From Xanthobacteraceae bacterium (lineage in GTDB: Bacteria; Pseudomonadota; Alphaproteobacteria; Rhizobiales; Xanthobacteraceae), in contig SCUB01000010.1 of assembly GCA_004297465.1 (NCBI GenBank), positions 62,001-126,000 of the forward strand: a stretch of 64,000 bases of DNA. The letters are read 5' to 3'. Position 1 is the stretch's first letter, and each line of letters starts with the position of its first letter. This document shows positions 32,717-42,216 of this stretch, in pieces. A program made the position numbers and the translations under genes. The notes below the pieces were generated by a model. It was given only the letters and a program-made list of their open reading frames with translations. It was not told where the DNA came from and searched no databases.

Positions 32717-33658
32717 CTAGCCGCGGAACATGTCGCGCGGGTCGAAGGTAACTTCAATGTCTTTCCAGGTCTCGTAGGTTTCCTTGCGCAGCATGTTGTA
32801 GGGCTGGGCCCGGAACACGGCGCGGATGGCGCTGTCGCGCGCGGTCTGGAACCGCACCGAGCGGCCGCTGGTGAGCACCATCGGCGGCCCGGACAGCTTG
32901 CCGTCGGGGGTGAGCTGGATGCGCACGCGCACGATCAGCTCCTCCGGGTTCTCGTTGCCGACCGGCGGATTCCACAACTGCATGAGGCGCGCGCGCAAGG
33001 CGTCGAGCTCGGACTGCGACAGTTGCGCCGCGTTGCCGCGCGCGGTGCCCAGGCTGGGCGCCATGTTGAGCGCGGCGCCGGACGCGGCCTGGCGCTGCGG
33101 GTCGCGCTTGTCGAGCAGCGCGGCGATGCGGGTGGCGTCGAACTTCTGCTCCTGCTTCGGCTGCTGGGGCTGGGGCGGCGGCGTCCTGGCCTCGGCTTTC
33201 GGCTTCGGCTTCTTGGCCTCGTCCTTCTTCAGCGCCTCGGCGATCGGATCGACCTTGGGCTCGGGCTTCTTCTCGACAGGCTTGGCCTCGTCCTTCGGCT
33301 TCGGTTCGGGCTGCTTCTCGACCGGCTTGGGCTCGGGCTTCTTCTCCGGCGGCTTCTCGACGGGCTTGGGCGGCGGCTCGGGCGCCGAGGCGGTGGTGAT
33401 CTCCTTCTTCTCGGAGATCTTGCCCATCGGATCGTCGACCGGCTTGGGTTCCGCGATCTTCTCGACCAGCGGCTTGGCCTTGTCCTTGTCGCCGGTCTTG
33501 GCTCCGGCGGTGATCTTGGAGAGCTGGTCGGCGGAGATGATGTCGATCGGCATCGACTCGACCGGCACCGGCTCGTGCAGCCGCGTCGAGAAGCTGACCA
33601 GTCCCCAGCCGATCGCGACCGCGTGGGCCACCGTGGATATGATCAGCGCGCGCCTCAT
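32717..33658 (-). CDS. tolA: Cell envelope integrity protein TolA
   Basis: Inner-membrane rod that spans the periplasm to reach TolB/Pal. N-terminal helix [20 protein letters not shown], a Lys/Pro/Glu-rich extended domain (residues about 60-180 with repeated [11 protein letters not shown] units) and a C-terminal TolA/TonB domain ([28 protein letters not shown]). 313 aa. Nine bases after tolR. Confidence 0.93.
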   Translation of the reverse strand: MRRALIISTVAHAVAIGWGLVSFSTRLHEPVPVESMPIDIISADQLSKITAGAKTGDKDKAKPLVEKIAEPKPVDDPMGKISEKKEITTASAPEPPPKPVEKPPEKKPEPKPVEKQPEPKPKDEAKPVEKKPEPKVDPIAEALKKDEAKKPKPKAEARTPPPQPQQPKQEQKFDATRIAALLDKRDPQRQAASGAALNMAPSLGTARGNAAQLSQSELDALRARLMQLWNPPVGNENPEELIVRVRIQLTPDGKLSGPPMVLTSGRSVRFQTARDSAIRAVFRAQPYNMLRKETYETWKDIEVTFDPRDMFRG

Positions 33659-33666
33659 TGCGTCAC

Positions 33667-34116
33667 TTAAGACCCCTGCTCCACTTCCGTCACCAGCGCG
33701 ACGCGCCGGAACCCCGCCGATGACAGGCGGCCCATCACCTTCATGACCGTGCCGTAATCGACCTTGCGGTCGCCGCGCACATAGACGCGCTCGTCCGCGC
33801 CGCCGCGCGCGTCGGTGATGGCCTTGAGCTTGGGCACCAGTTCCTCGACGCCGATGGCGGTGTTGTTGAGGAACACCTCGCCCTTGGTGTTGACCGACAC
33901 CGTGAGCGGCTCCTTGTCCTGATCGAGGCTTTTAGCCTGGGTCTGCGGCAGGTCGAGCGGCACGCCGACGGTGAGAAGCGGCGCCGACACCATGAAGATG
34001 ATCAAGAGCACCAGCATCACGTCGACCATCGGCGTGACGTTGATCTCGGCCATGACCGGCGCGCGGCGGCGACGACGGCCGCCGCCTCCCGATGCCGCTC
34101 CCATGTTCATCGCCAT
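33667..34116 (-). CDS. tolR: Tol-Pal stator protein TolR (ExbD family)
   Basis: Forms with TolQ the proton channel that energises TolA. Basic N-terminus, single helix with the proton-carrying Asp in INVTPMVDVMLVLLIIFMV, then a periplasmic domain (VYVRGDRKVDYGTVMKVMGRLSSAGFRRVALV). 149 aa. The ATG at 34116 is used; ATG at 34110 is equally possible. Confidence 0.95.
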   Translation of the reverse strand: MAMNMGAASGGGGRRRRRAPVMAEINVTPMVDVMLVLLIIFMVSAPLLTVGVPLDLPQTQAKSLDQDKEPLTVSVNTKGEVFLNNTAIGVEELVPKLKAITDARGGADERVYVRGDRKVDYGTVMKVMGRLSSAGFRRVALVTEVEQGS

Positions 34117-34132
34117 GATCGCATCGCCCCCA

Positions 34133-34846
34133 TCACGCGCGTTCGTCGATCTGCCGCGACAGGATCGCCGCGAACTCGTCGGCAAAGCCTTCCAGACGCT
34201 GGCTCTGGCGGTTCACCTCGGAAATGAACTTGTTGTAGAAAATCGTCGCCGGAATGGCGGCAATCAGGCCGACGGCGGTCGCGAACAGCGCCTCCGCGAT
34301 GCCCGGCGCCACCACCGCGAGCGAGGTGTTCTTGGACGCGGCGATCGACTGGAAGCTCGACATGATGCCCCACACCGTGCCGAACAGGCCGACGAACGGG
34401 CCGGCCGAGCCGACGGTGGCCAGCACCAGGAGGCGGCGCTCGAGGCGCTCGACCTCGCGCGCGATGGTGACGTTCATCACCTTCTCGATGCGCATCTGCA
34501 GGCCGGCGAACGACTTGCCCTGGCTCTCGAAACTGCGCTTCCATTCGCGCATGGCGGCGACGAACAGCGCCGCCATCGAATGGGTCGGCCGCGCCGCCAG
34601 CGAGCGGTACAATTCCTCGATCGACTGGCCGGACCAGAATGCCTGCTCGAAGCGGTCCATCGCGCGCCGCGTGCGCGAGAACAGGATCAGCTTGTCGATC
34701 GCGATCGCCCACACCCACACCGAGCAGGCCAGGAGCCCGAGCATCACCGCCTTGACGATCCAGTGCGCCTGCCAGAACAGCGCCAGCAGCGATACGTCGG
34801 CATTGGCCAGCGGCAGGGCTGACTGCGCCACGTCGGATGGATTCAT
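34133..34846 (-). CDS. tolQ: Tol-Pal stator protein TolQ (ExbB/MotA family)
   Basis: Three-helix inner-membrane channel subunit: LFWQAHWIVKAVMLGLLACSVWVWAIAIDK, LVLATVGSAGPFVGLFGTVWGIM and a third helix VVAPGIAEALFATAVGLIAAIPATIFYN, the second and third carrying the conserved stator residues. 237 aa. First gene of tolQRAB-pal; the 420 bp upstream separates it from DUF2852. Confidence 0.96.
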   Translation of the reverse strand: MNPSDVAQSALPLANADVSLLALFWQAHWIVKAVMLGLLACSVWVWAIAIDKLILFSRTRRAMDRFEQAFWSGQSIEELYRSLAARPTHSMAALFVAAMREWKRSFESQGKSFAGLQMRIEKVMNVTIAREVERLERRLLVLATVGSAGPFVGLFGTVWGIMSSFQSIAASKNTSLAVVAPGIAEALFATAVGLIAAIPATIFYNKFISEVNRQSQRLEGFADEFAAILSRQIDERA

Positions 34847-35190
34847 GAGCTAGTCCCCTTACGGCCCCCGTGTCCGGTGTTGAGCCGGGCGCGACAAGCC
34901 GGTCTCGCCGCGATTCCATCGGCGATGCGGGCCCGTTTCCCCATCACCCCGCGCCGGCCGGCGTCCCGCGGCAAGGACACCCTTCAAGGCCGCTTGGCAA
35001 GCCGGCCTGATGTCCCCGCGAAACGTGTCCAAACTAGGGCTTGCGGCCGATTCCCGCACCCTTCCTGACGCCATTTCAGGGCTTTTGGATGACGAACTGT
35101 CCCATCCGCGACCCCATCCTAACAAACGCTCGGGAGGGTTAAGGAGTGGTTACCAGGCTTTTCCCCGCATGACAGGCTTTCCGCCTTGTC
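34847..35190. other. Region upstream of tolQ
   Basis: Non-coding stretch between the tolQ start and the DUF2852 terminator. It must hold the tolQRAB promoter; no consensus box stands out, and no small gene or RNA is recognised. Confidence 0.45.
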
Positions 35191-35223
35191 AAAAACAAGC
35201 CGCCCGCCAGGGCGGCGGGCGGC
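35191..35223 (-). terminator. Intrinsic terminator of the DUF2852 gene
   Basis: Perfect 10-bp stem (arm GCCGCCCGCC, 35199-35208, partner 35214-35223), followed on the minus strand by TTGTTTTTG. Separates the DUF2852 gene from tolQ. Confidence 0.85.
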
Positions 35224-35266
35224 GTCTCGATCAGGGGCATGGGCGTCTCAGAAGCGGGAGGCGCTG

Positions 35267-35731
35267 TCAGCCGTGAGGCTGGTCCGCCGGCGGTTGCGGG
35301 CGGCGCTCGCTCATGAACTGGTCGAACTCGGCCTTGTCCTTGGCGTGGCGCAGGCGCTGCAGGAAGTCGCGGAACTCGCGCTGCTCGTCCTCGAGGCGGC
35401 GCAGCGTCTCGGCGCGGTATTCGTCAAAGGCGCGGTTGCCGCTCGATGGCGCGAAGCCGAAGCCCTGCCCCTCGAAGCGCGACCGCATGCGGTCCATCTT
35501 GTCCTGCAGGCGCTCCATCTTGCCCTGCCAGGGTCCATGTCCGTGATTGCTCCAGCATCCCATCTTGCGGCTCCATAATGTGTAGAACAGAAGGGCCAGT
35601 CCGACCGGCCACCAGAAAACGAATCCGAGCACCAGAATGGCGATCCACGCGGGATGCCAGCCCGGCCTGAACTGCGGTGGTGTTTCGTTCCAGACGGGGC
35701 CCCGGTAACCGGCTTCGGCATTGATCGCCAT
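35267..35731 (-). CDS. DUF2852 domain-containing membrane protein
   Basis: 154 aa. A single hydrophobic hairpin or helix (HPAWIAILVLGFVFWWPVGLALLFYTLW) is followed by a charged, coiled-coil-like cytoplasmic region (MERLQDKMDRMRSRF...FDEYRAETLRRLEDEQREFRDFLQRLRHAKDKAEFDQFM), the DUF2852 pattern common in Rhizobiales. Function unknown. GAGGAA precedes the ATG at 35731. A perfect palindrome lies 51 bases upstream and a TetR gene precedes it on the same strand, so regulated expression is likely. Confidence 0.82.
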   Translation of the reverse strand: MAINAEAGYRGPVWNETPPQFRPGWHPAWIAILVLGFVFWWPVGLALLFYTLWSRKMGCWSNHGHGPWQGKMERLQDKMDRMRSRFEGQGFGFAPSSGNRAFDEYRAETLRRLEDEQREFRDFLQRLRHAKDKAEFDQFMSERRPQPPADQPHG

Positions 35732-35781
35732 GGGTTCCTCGCTTGCTTCGTCCGCGTCCAACCGACGCAACTAAGGTGTGA

Positions 35782-35800
35782 ATGTAAATAACATTTACAT
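35782..35800. promoter_or_regulatory. 8-3-8 palindrome upstream of the DUF2852 gene
   Basis: ATGTAAAT-AAC-ATTTACAT, exact dyad in an AT-rich island 51-69 bases before the start codon. The form is that of a dimeric repressor operator. Its sequence differs from the operator-like palindrome of the neighbouring tetR gene, so a different regulator may bind. Confidence 0.65.
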
Positions 35801-35861
35801 AAATAGGGTAAAGCGGCGGCGGCGTCAAGAGGGCTTTCAGGACAGAACGCCGGGCGGCGGA

Positions 35862-36518
35862 TCAGGGCGTGCCGGACGAGGTCGCGGGAAGGATGCCCAG
35901 TCCGCGCAAGTAGACCAGCACGCCGGCCTCCAGTAGATCCTCGGGCGCCATCGGCAGCTTGCGGCGGGCCGCGTCGCCGCGTCCGAACAGCGAGGCGATG
36001 CCATGCGACAGCGCCCAGATATGCAGCGCCATCATCAGCGCCGGCGGCCGCGCGGCGCCGGACGGCAGCAACCCGACCAGCCGTTCGGCGGCGGCGCGGA
36101 TAATGGCGAAGGCGCGGTCGCCGGCGTTCTGCAGCGCCGGATCGACCTCCTGCGGCACGGCGGATTCGAACATCGCCGCGTAGAGCGCCGGCTCGGCGCG
36201 GGCGAAGGCGAGATAGGCGCGCCCCAGCCGGTCGAGCGCGGCCAGTGTGTCGGGCCGGCCATCGTCCCAGGCGGCGGCGAGCGCGGCCTCGAAGCGCTCG
36301 AAGCCGCGCAGCGCGATGCTGGCCATCAGTTCGTCGCGGTCGCGGAAATGGCGGTACGGCGCCGCCGGACTGACGCCGGCCGCGCGCGCGGCCTCGGCGA
36401 AGGTGAAGCCGGCCGGCCCCTTCTCGGCAATCAGCGCCAGCGCCGCGTCGAGCAGCGCCTGCTTGAGATTGCCGTGGTGATAGCCGCGCTCGCTGCGGCC
36501 GTGCCTGCGCCATCCCAT
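35862..36518 (-). CDS. TetR/AcrR family regulator with WHG-type C-terminal domain
   Basis: 218 aa. N-terminal helix-turn-helix (GYHHGNLKQALLDAALALIAEKGPAGFTFAEAARAAGVSPAAPYRHFRDRDELMASI) is of the GYHHG subgroup whose ligand domain is TetR_C_33/WHG. The ATG at 36518 has AAGGTGA upstream; TTG at 36533 is rejected. A perfect palindrome overlaps this leader, predicting autorepression. It splits the usual ybgC-tolQ order together with the DUF2852 gene. Confidence 0.9.
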   Translation of the reverse strand: MGWRRHGRSERGYHHGNLKQALLDAALALIAEKGPAGFTFAEAARAAGVSPAAPYRHFRDRDELMASIALRGFERFEAALAAAWDDGRPDTLAALDRLGRAYLAFARAEPALYAAMFESAVPQEVDPALQNAGDRAFAIIRAAAERLVGLLPSGAARPPALMMALHIWALSHGIASLFGRGDAARRKLPMAPEDLLEAGVLVYLRGLGILPATSSGTP

Positions 36519-36524
36519 CGCGTC

Positions 36525-36543
36525 ACCTTTCAATGTGAAAGGT
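36525..36543. promoter_or_regulatory. Probable TetR autoregulatory operator
   Basis: ACCTTTCA-ATG-TGAAAGGT, exact 8-3-8 dyad 7 bases upstream of the tetR start and covering its ribosome site. Confidence 0.7.
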
Positions 36544-36592
36544 TATTACATCGGCGCCGTGGCGGCGTCGAGCCTGATGCCCGGCTTCGGGC

Positions 36593-37066
36593 TCAGGGCT
36601 GCGCGACATCGGTCTTCATGGCGAGACGCAGCGGCTTGGGGATCGGCCGCGCCCGCCCGGCGGCGACGAACGCCACCTTGACCCGGGCCTCGACCAGCAC
36701 GTCGCCGCCGCGCCGCACCTCCTGCGCCATGGTCACCGAGGCGCCCCCGACCTCGATCGGCACGGTGACGATTTCCAGCACGTCGTCCATGCGCGCGGAT
36801 TTGAGAAACTCGAGCTGCATCGCGCGCACCACGAAGGCAAAGCCTGGCGCCTCGCTCCGCGCTTCGTCGAACAGCGCGCGCTGGTCGGCGCCGAGGAGCC
36901 GCAGATAGTTGGAGCGGCCGCGCTCCATGAAGCGCAGGTAGCTGGCGTGATAGACCACGCCGGAGAAATCGGTGTCCTCGTAATAGACCCGCACCGGCAT
37001 GACGTGGCGGCCGTCGCGGATGACGCCGTCGAGGGGGACGAGATGCTCGGACGGCCCCTCGCTCAT
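36593..37066 (-). CDS. ybgC: Tol-Pal associated acyl-CoA thioesterase YbgC
   Basis: Hotdog-fold thioesterase of the Tol-Pal region, acting on acyl-CoA or acyl-ACP at the inner membrane. [32 protein letters not shown] contains the catalytic Asp of the 4HBT group. 157 aa. Overlaps the ruvB stop by 4 nt, so it belongs to the ruvCAB-ybgC transcript rather than to tolQ. Confidence 0.93.
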   Translation of the reverse strand: MSEGPSEHLVPLDGVIRDGRHVMPVRVYYEDTDFSGVVYHASYLRFMERGRSNYLRLLGADQRALFDEARSEAPGFAFVVRAMQLEFLKSARMDDVLEIVTVPIEVGGASVTMAQEVRRGGDVLVEARVKVAFVAAGRARPIPKPLRLAMKTDVAQP

Positions 37067-38109
37067 GCCTCGTCCCCGCCGCCGGCAAACAACCCGAACT
37101 GCGCCGGGTCGCGCGAAGGCTCGGCGAGGCCGAGATGGCGGAACGCCTGGGGCGTCAGCAACCGGCCGCGCGGCGTGCGCTGGATCAGGCCGCTCTGGAT
37201 CAGATACGGCTCGATGATGTCCTCGATGGCGTCGCGCGGCTCCGACAGCGCCGCGGCGATGGTCTCGACGCCGACCGGCCCGCCGCCGTAATTGAGCGCG
37301 AGGGTCGAGAGATAGCGCCGGTCCATGGCGTCGAGGCCGGCCGCGTCGACCTCGAGCGCGCGCAGCGCGCTGTCGGCCAGCGCGCGGTCGATGGCGGCGC
37401 GGTCGGCGACGGAGGCAAAATCGCGCACCCGGCGCAACAGCCGCACCGCGATGCGCGGCGTGCCGCGCGCCCGCCGCGCGATCTCGTTGGCGCCGTCGGC
37501 GGCCATGCCGATGCCGAGCACGCGCGCGCCGCGCTTGACGATCTGCTCCAGCTCGGCCTCGGTATAGAAATTGAGCCGCACCGGAATGCCGAAGCGGTCG
37601 CGCAAGGGATTGGTCAGCAGGCCTGCCCGCGTGGTGGCGCCGACCAGCGTGAACTTGGCAAGGTCGATCTTCACCGAGCGCGCCGCCGGGCCTTCGCCGA
37701 TGATGAGGTCGAGCTGGAAGTCCTCCATCGCCGGATAGAGTACCTCCTCGACCGCCGGGCTGAGGCGATGGATCTCGTCGATGAACAGCACGTCGCGCTC
37801 TTCGAGGTTGGTCAAAAGCGCGGCGAGGTCGCCGGCCTTGGCGATCACCGGACCGGAGGTGGCGCGGAAGCCGACGCCCATCTCGCGCGCCATGATCTGC
37901 GCCAGCGTGGTCTTGCCCAGCCCCGGCGGACCGACGAACAGCACATGGTCGAGCGCCTCGGCGCGCTTCTTCGCCGCCGCGATGAACACCGACAGGTTGG
38001 CGCGCGCCTGCTCCTGCCCGATGAAATCGGCAAGCTGCAACGGCCGCAGCGAGGCGTCGCCGGTGTCGTCGTCGCGGCGCTCGGGCGTGATCAGGCGCGG
38101 TGCGGTCAT
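37063..38109 (-). CDS. ruvB: Holliday junction helicase motor RuvB
   Basis: AAA+ hexameric motor for branch migration. [23 protein letters not shown], Walker [16 protein letters not shown], Walker [17 protein letters not shown], sensor [19 protein letters not shown] and the C-terminal winged helix ([20 protein letters not shown]). 348 aa. Between ruvA (10-nt gap) and ybgC (4-nt overlap). Confidence 0.98.
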   Translation of the reverse strand: MTAPRLITPERRDDDTGDASLRPLQLADFIGQEQARANLSVFIAAAKKRAEALDHVLFVGPPGLGKTTLAQIMAREMGVGFRATSGPVIAKAGDLAALLTNLEERDVLFIDEIHRLSPAVEEVLYPAMEDFQLDLIIGEGPAARSVKIDLAKFTLVGATTRAGLLTNPLRDRFGIPVRLNFYTEAELEQIVKRGARVLGIGMAADGANEIARRARGTPRIAVRLLRRVRDFASVADRAAIDRALADSALRALEVDAAGLDAMDRRYLSTLALNYGGGPVGVETIAAALSEPRDAIEDIIEPYLIQSGLIQRTPRGRLLTPQAFRHLGLAEPSRDPAQFGLFAGGGDEA

Positions 38110-38119
38110 GTGCTTGCCT

Positions 38120-38737
38120 TTACTTCGCCAGTTCCTTCAGGCCGAGCCGGATGAGCTGCGCGGTCTCGGCATCCTCGCCGGCGCCGCGCGACGCGGCGGC
38201 GATGGCGGCCGCCGCCTGCGGCTGGCCATAGCCGAGATTGACCAGCGCCGAGATGGCGTCGGCCACCGGACGCGGCGCGCGCTTCTCCTCCACCGCGGCG
38301 GCAAGATGCGCGAGCGTCGGATCAATGCCAGCGAACGCCGGCGCCCTGTCCTTGAGCTCGGTGACGATGCGCTCGGCGACTTTCGGTCCGACGCCGGGCG
38401 AGCGCGCCACCGCCGCCTTGTCGCGCAGCGCGATGGCGTTGGCGAGGTCGGCCACGCCGAGCGTGCCGAGCACGGCCAGCGCCACCTTGGCGCCGACGCC
38501 CTGCACGGTCTGCAGCAGGCGGAACCATTCGCGCTCGGCGTCGGTGCGAAAGCCGAACAGGCGGATCTGGTCCTCGCGCACATGGGTCTCGATCGACAGC
38601 ACCGCGGCCTCGCCGGGCGCGGGCAGCGCGGCCAGCGTGCGCGCCGAGCAATGCACCTGATAGCCGACGCCCTGCACGTCGAGGATGACGTAATCCTCGC
38701 CGTAGGAATCGATCAGCCCCTTGAGCTTGCCGATCAT
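38120..38737 (-). CDS. ruvA: Holliday junction DNA-binding protein RuvA
   Basis: Tetrameric junction-binding partner of Ruv[32 protein letters not shown], the helix-hairpin-helix region ([35 protein letters not shown]) and the C-terminal RuvB-contact domain ([19 protein letters not shown]). 205 aa. The stop lies 10 nt before ruvB; its start overlaps the ruvC stop by 4 nt. Confidence 0.97.
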   Translation of the reverse strand: MIGKLKGLIDSYGEDYVILDVQGVGYQVHCSARTLAALPAPGEAAVLSIETHVREDQIRLFGFRTDAEREWFRLLQTVQGVGAKVALAVLGTLGVADLANAIALRDKAAVARSPGVGPKVAERIVTELKDRAPAFAGIDPTLAHLAAAVEEKRAPRPVADAISALVNLGYGQPQAAAAIAAASRGAGEDAETAQLIRLGLKELAK

Positions 38738-39255
38738 GACACGGCCACCCTGAGGCTGCGCGCATCGCGGTGATGGGCGTGGGTGATGGCGACGGCGAGC
38801 GCGTCGGCGGCGTCCGCGGTCCGCGGATCGGCCTTGGGCAGCAGCACGCCGAGCATCATGCCGATCTGCGCCTTGTCGGCGTGACCGGCGCCGACCACGG
38901 TTTTCTTGACCTGGTTGGGCGCGTATTCGGCGACCGGCAGGCCGAGCATCGCCGGCGCCAGCATGGCGACGCCGCGCGCCTGCCCGAGCTTGAGCGTCGC
39001 CGCGCCATCCTTGTTGACGAACGTCTGCTCCACCGCCGCCTCGTCCGGGCGATGCGTGACCAGAACGCGGGCAAGGCCGTCATGGATGGTGACAAGACGC
39101 GCGGCGAGCGGCAGCGCCTCGTCGCTCTCCACCGAGCCGCAGGCGACGAACGTGAGCCGGTTGCCGGTCACGTCGATCACGCCCCAGCCGGTGCGGCGGA
39201 GGCCGGGATCGATGCCGAGGATGCGGACGGCCTGGCGAATCGGGGGCGCGCTCAT
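38734..39255 (-). CDS. ruvC: Crossover junction endodeoxyribonuclease RuvC
   Basis: Resolves Holliday junctions. RNase H-like fold with the acidic residues in [26 protein letters not shown] and [21 protein letters not shown]. 173 aa. First gene of the ruvC-ruvA-ruvB-ybgC unit. Confidence 0.96.
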   Translation of the reverse strand: MSAPPIRQAVRILGIDPGLRRTGWGVIDVTGNRLTFVACGSVESDEALPLAARLVTIHDGLARVLVTHRPDEAAVEQTFVNKDGAATLKLGQARGVAMLAPAMLGLPVAEYAPNQVKKTVVGAGHADKAQIGMMLGVLLPKADPRTADAADALAVAITHAHHRDARSLRVAVS

Positions 39256-39304
39256 GGGCTAGTGATAACCCCGCGCCGGGAAGCCGCCTAGCGCGGCGAT
39301 GCAC

Positions 39305-39388
39305 CATCGTCATTGCCGGGAGTTCTCCCGATCGTCATGCCGGGCAACCGGGTCTCGCGAGCGGCGAGCCCGGCTGCCCGGCATGACG
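39305..39388. repeat. Extragenic palindromic repeat between yebC and ruvC
   Basis: Inverted 14-bp arms CGTCATGCCGGGCA (39333-39346) and its exact complement (39375-39388), preceded by a degenerate partial copy (CGTCATTGCCGGG, 39308-39320). GTCATGCCGGGC-type palindromes are dispersed in many copies in genomes of the Bradyrhizobium group. It may also serve as a yebC terminator. Confidence 0.7.
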
Positions 39389-39414
39389 ACGGAGAAATCG
39401 AGGCAGTCCCCCGG

Positions 39415-40161
39415 TCAGCCCGCCATGCGCGCCATCAGCGCGTCGGATACCTCGAAATTCGCGTAGACGTTCTGCACATCGTCATGCTCGTTGAGGGTAT
39501 CCATCAGCCTGAGCAGCTTCTCACCGGCCTCGTCATCGACGGCGATGGTGTTTTGCGGCTTCCAGGTCAGCGCCGCCTTGCGCGGCTCGCCGAACCTGGC
39601 CTCCAGCGCCTTGGCGACCTCGTGGAACGACTCCTGCGCGGCGTAGATCTCGTGGCCACCCTCGCCCGAGGCGACATCGTCGGCGCCGGCCTCGATCGCC
39701 GCTTCCAGCATGGCGTCGGGCGAGGCCACGCCGGCGTCGTATTCGATCACGCCGAGGCGATCGAACATGAACGACACCGCGCCGGTCTCGGCGAGGTTGC
39801 CGCCGCTCTTGGTGAAGTAGGAACGCACGTCGGAGGCGGTGCGGTTGCGGTTGTCGGTCAGCACCTCGACGATGACGGCGACGCCGCCCGGCCCGTAGCC
39901 CTCGTAGCGGATCTCGTCGTAGTTCTCGCCCTCGCCGCCCAGCGCCTTCTTGATGGCGCGCTCGATGTTGTCCTTGGGCATGTTCTCGGCCCGCGCGGCG
40001 ATGACGGCGGCGCGCAGGCGCGGGTTCATCGCCGGATCGGGGGTGCCGAGCTTGGCGGCCACGGTGATTTCGCGCGCCAGCTTGCCGAACAGCTTGGACT
40101 TCATCGCGTCCTGCCGGCCCTTGCGGTGCATGATGTTCTTGAATTGTGAATGTCCGGCCAT
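39415..40161 (-). CDS. yebC: YebC/PmpR family protein (TACO1-like)
   Basis: 248 aa. Begins [31 protein letters not shown] and contains [30 protein letters not shown] and [16 protein letters not shown], the standard YebC signature. Long annotated as a DNA-binding regulator; related proteins have been shown to help ribosomes through difficult stretches. The Rhizobiales order yebC next to ruvC supports the call. Confidence 0.96.
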   Translation of the reverse strand: MAGHSQFKNIMHRKGRQDAMKSKLFGKLAREITVAAKLGTPDPAMNPRLRAAVIAARAENMPKDNIERAIKKALGGEGENYDEIRYEGYGPGGVAVIVEVLTDNRNRTASDVRSYFTKSGGNLAETGAVSFMFDRLGVIEYDAGVASPDAMLEAAIEAGADDVASGEGGHEIYAAQESFHEVAKALEARFGEPRKAALTWKPQNTIAVDDEAGEKLLRLMDTLNEHDDVQNVYANFEVSDALMARMAG

Positions 40162-40445
40162 GGCGGTCTCTGAAGGATCAGCGGAGAAAAGGATCAGCGG
40201 ATTGCTGCGGTGCGGCGGAGAACCCGGATGGCTTTCGCCGCCGATTCATCGGTTCAAGGCGCGGGCCTTATACGGCGCAACCGGCGCGAAATCAAAGCCG
40301 GCAGGTTGTTTCAGGCATTCTCATACCACCGGAGCCGATAAAAATGTGCTGCCGGCATAATCACTTAAGGGACCGTTCATCATCCAATGGCACTTTAACC
40401 GGCGGTCTTAGGCTTTTTCCTTAATTCTTTCATCGTGAGCGCAGA

Positions 40446-42203
40446 ATGCATTTCGGTTTCTTCAAGCGTGGTTCCGCCGCCGCCGAGCCTGTCGCGGCGC
40501 CGAGCCAGCCGGCCGCCGCCGCCGCCCCGCCTGCCGCCGTGGATACGGACTCCGGCGCGGCCAAGGAAATCCTCGACCTGCTCGAACTCGACCTGATGGC
40601 CATGGTGCGCCATGTCGAGCGCGCCGCCGTGTCGGTGCAGCAGGGCGCCGCCTCGACCGCCGGCACGCTCTCCGCCATCCGCCAGCGCACCGAGGCGCTG
40701 ACCCATCACACCCGCGACGCCCGGCGCACCGCCGAGGGCTTCTCCCACGCCACCGACGAGTTCACCCGTTCAGCGCGGGACATCGCGGCCCAGGTGCGCA
40801 ACGCCGGCGACCTTGCCAATCAGGCCAGCGCCGCGGCGGACGAGGCCAGCCTCAACGTCAACCGGCTGCGTGAATCGTCGGCGGCGATCGGCAACGTCAT
40901 CAACCTGATCTCCACCATCGCCCGGCAGACCGCGCTGCTGGCGCTCAACTCCACCATCGAGGCCGCCCGCGCCGGCACCGCCGGGCGCGGCTTTGCCGTG
41001 GTGGCCTCGGAGGTCAAGGCGCTGGCGATCCAGACCCAGCAGGCCACCGACGAAATCAAGCGCAAGATCGAGACCCTGCAGACCGACGCGCTGTCCTCGA
41101 CCGAGGCCGTGCACCGCATCACCGAGTCCATCAATGCCATCCGGCCGGTGTTCGATACCGTCAACGACGCCGTCGAGCAGCAGAACGCCACCACCATCAA
41201 CGTCACCCGCAACGCCACCACCACCGCCGAATTCGTGATGACGGTGGCCGACGGCGCCAGCGAGATCGACGCCGCCACCGAGGAAGCCGCCCGCCACGGC
41301 AGCGCGGTGACCGAGGCCGGCAACGCGGTCGCGACATTCGCCGAGAAGCTGAAGTCGCGCTGCTCGGTGCTGCTGCGCCAGAACGAGCTTGGCGACCGCC
41401 GCAGGAGCGAGCGCCTGCCCTGTCATCTCAGGGTCGAGATCGACCGGGGCGGCAGGACCATCATCGCCGAAGCCTACGACATCTCGCTGGGCGGCATGCT
41501 GCTGACCGGACCCGGCACGCAGGACCTTCCCGTCGGCGAGACGCTGAAGGCCCGCGTCGAGGAAATCGGCGCGTGCACCATCCGCGTCATCGAGAAGTCG
41601 CAGATCGGCGCGCAAACCGAATTCGTCGCGCAGGACAAGACACTGCTGACCGCCGTCGAGGAGAAGATCTGGTCGATCCGCGAGGAAAACTCCGAACTCG
41701 TCACCCGCGCCATGGAGGCCGGCAACGTCATCGCGCGCATCTTCAACGAGGCGCTGGCGCGCGGCGAGATTTCGCAGGACAACCTGTTCGACACCGAATA
41801 CGCGCCGGTCGAGGGCACCAATCCGGTGCAGTACCGCACGCGTTTCCTCGACTGGATCGAGCGGGCGCTGGTCGATCTCAATGAGAAATTCGGCGCCGAC
41901 GACGAACGCCTGGCGTTCTCGGCGATCGTCGACCGCAACGGCTATCTGCCGGTGCACAGGAAAAAGTTCTCGTTCCCGCAACGCCCCGGCGACGTGGCGT
42001 GGAACACAGCGAACGCGCGCAACCGCCGCATCTTCGACGACCGCGCCGGGCTCGCCGCGGCGCGCAACATCCGCACCTATCTGATCCAGAGCTATCCGCG
42101 CGACATGGGCAACGGCGTCACCGTGATGATGCGCGAGATCGACGTGCCGATCCGGGTCAATGGCGTGCACTGGGGTGCGTTCCGCACCGCCTACAGGCTG
42201 TAA
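40446..42203 (+). CDS. Soluble chemoreceptor: MCP signalling, PilZ and C-terminal sensor-like domain
   Basis: 585 aa without membrane helices. The N-terminal half is the MCP signalling coiled coil, with hairpin tip ISTIARQTALLALNSTIEAARAGTAGRGFAVVASEVKALA (about residues 155-195). Next comes PilZ (residues about 318-395) with both c-di-GMP motifs intact, RRRSER and DISLGG. The last ~170 residues include FSAIVDRNGYLPVHRKK...GDVAWNTANARNRRIFDDRAGLAAARN, a domain seen at the C-termini of rhizobial MCPs and presumed sensory. The order is reversed from classic receptors. Start at 40446; orphan receptor, no che genes adjacent. Confidence 0.88.
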   Translation: MHFGFFKRGSAAAEPVAAPSQPAAAAAPPAAVDTDSGAAKEILDLLELDLMAMVRHVERAAVSVQQGAASTAGTLSAIRQRTEALTHHTRDARRTAEGFSHATDEFTRSARDIAAQVRNAGDLANQASAAADEASLNVNRLRESSAAIGNVINLISTIARQTALLALNSTIEAARAGTAGRGFAVVASEVKALAIQTQQATDEIKRKIETLQTDALSSTEAVHRITESINAIRPVFDTVNDAVEQQNATTINVTRNATTTAEFVMTVADGASEIDAATEEAARHGSAVTEAGNAVATFAEKLKSRCSVLLRQNELGDRRRSERLPCHLRVEIDRGGRTIIAEAYDISLGGMLLTGPGTQDLPVGETLKARVEEIGACTIRVIEKSQIGAQTEFVAQDKTLLTAVEEKIWSIREENSELVTRAMEAGNVIARIFNEALARGEISQDNLFDTEYAPVEGTNPVQYRTRFLDWIERALVDLNEKFGADDERLAFSAIVDRNGYLPVHRKKFSFPQRPGDVAWNTANARNRRIFDDRAGLAAARNIRTYLIQSYPRDMGNGVTVMMREIDVPIRVNGVHWGAFRTAYRL

Positions 42204-42216
42204 GGGGCGCCGCTCC

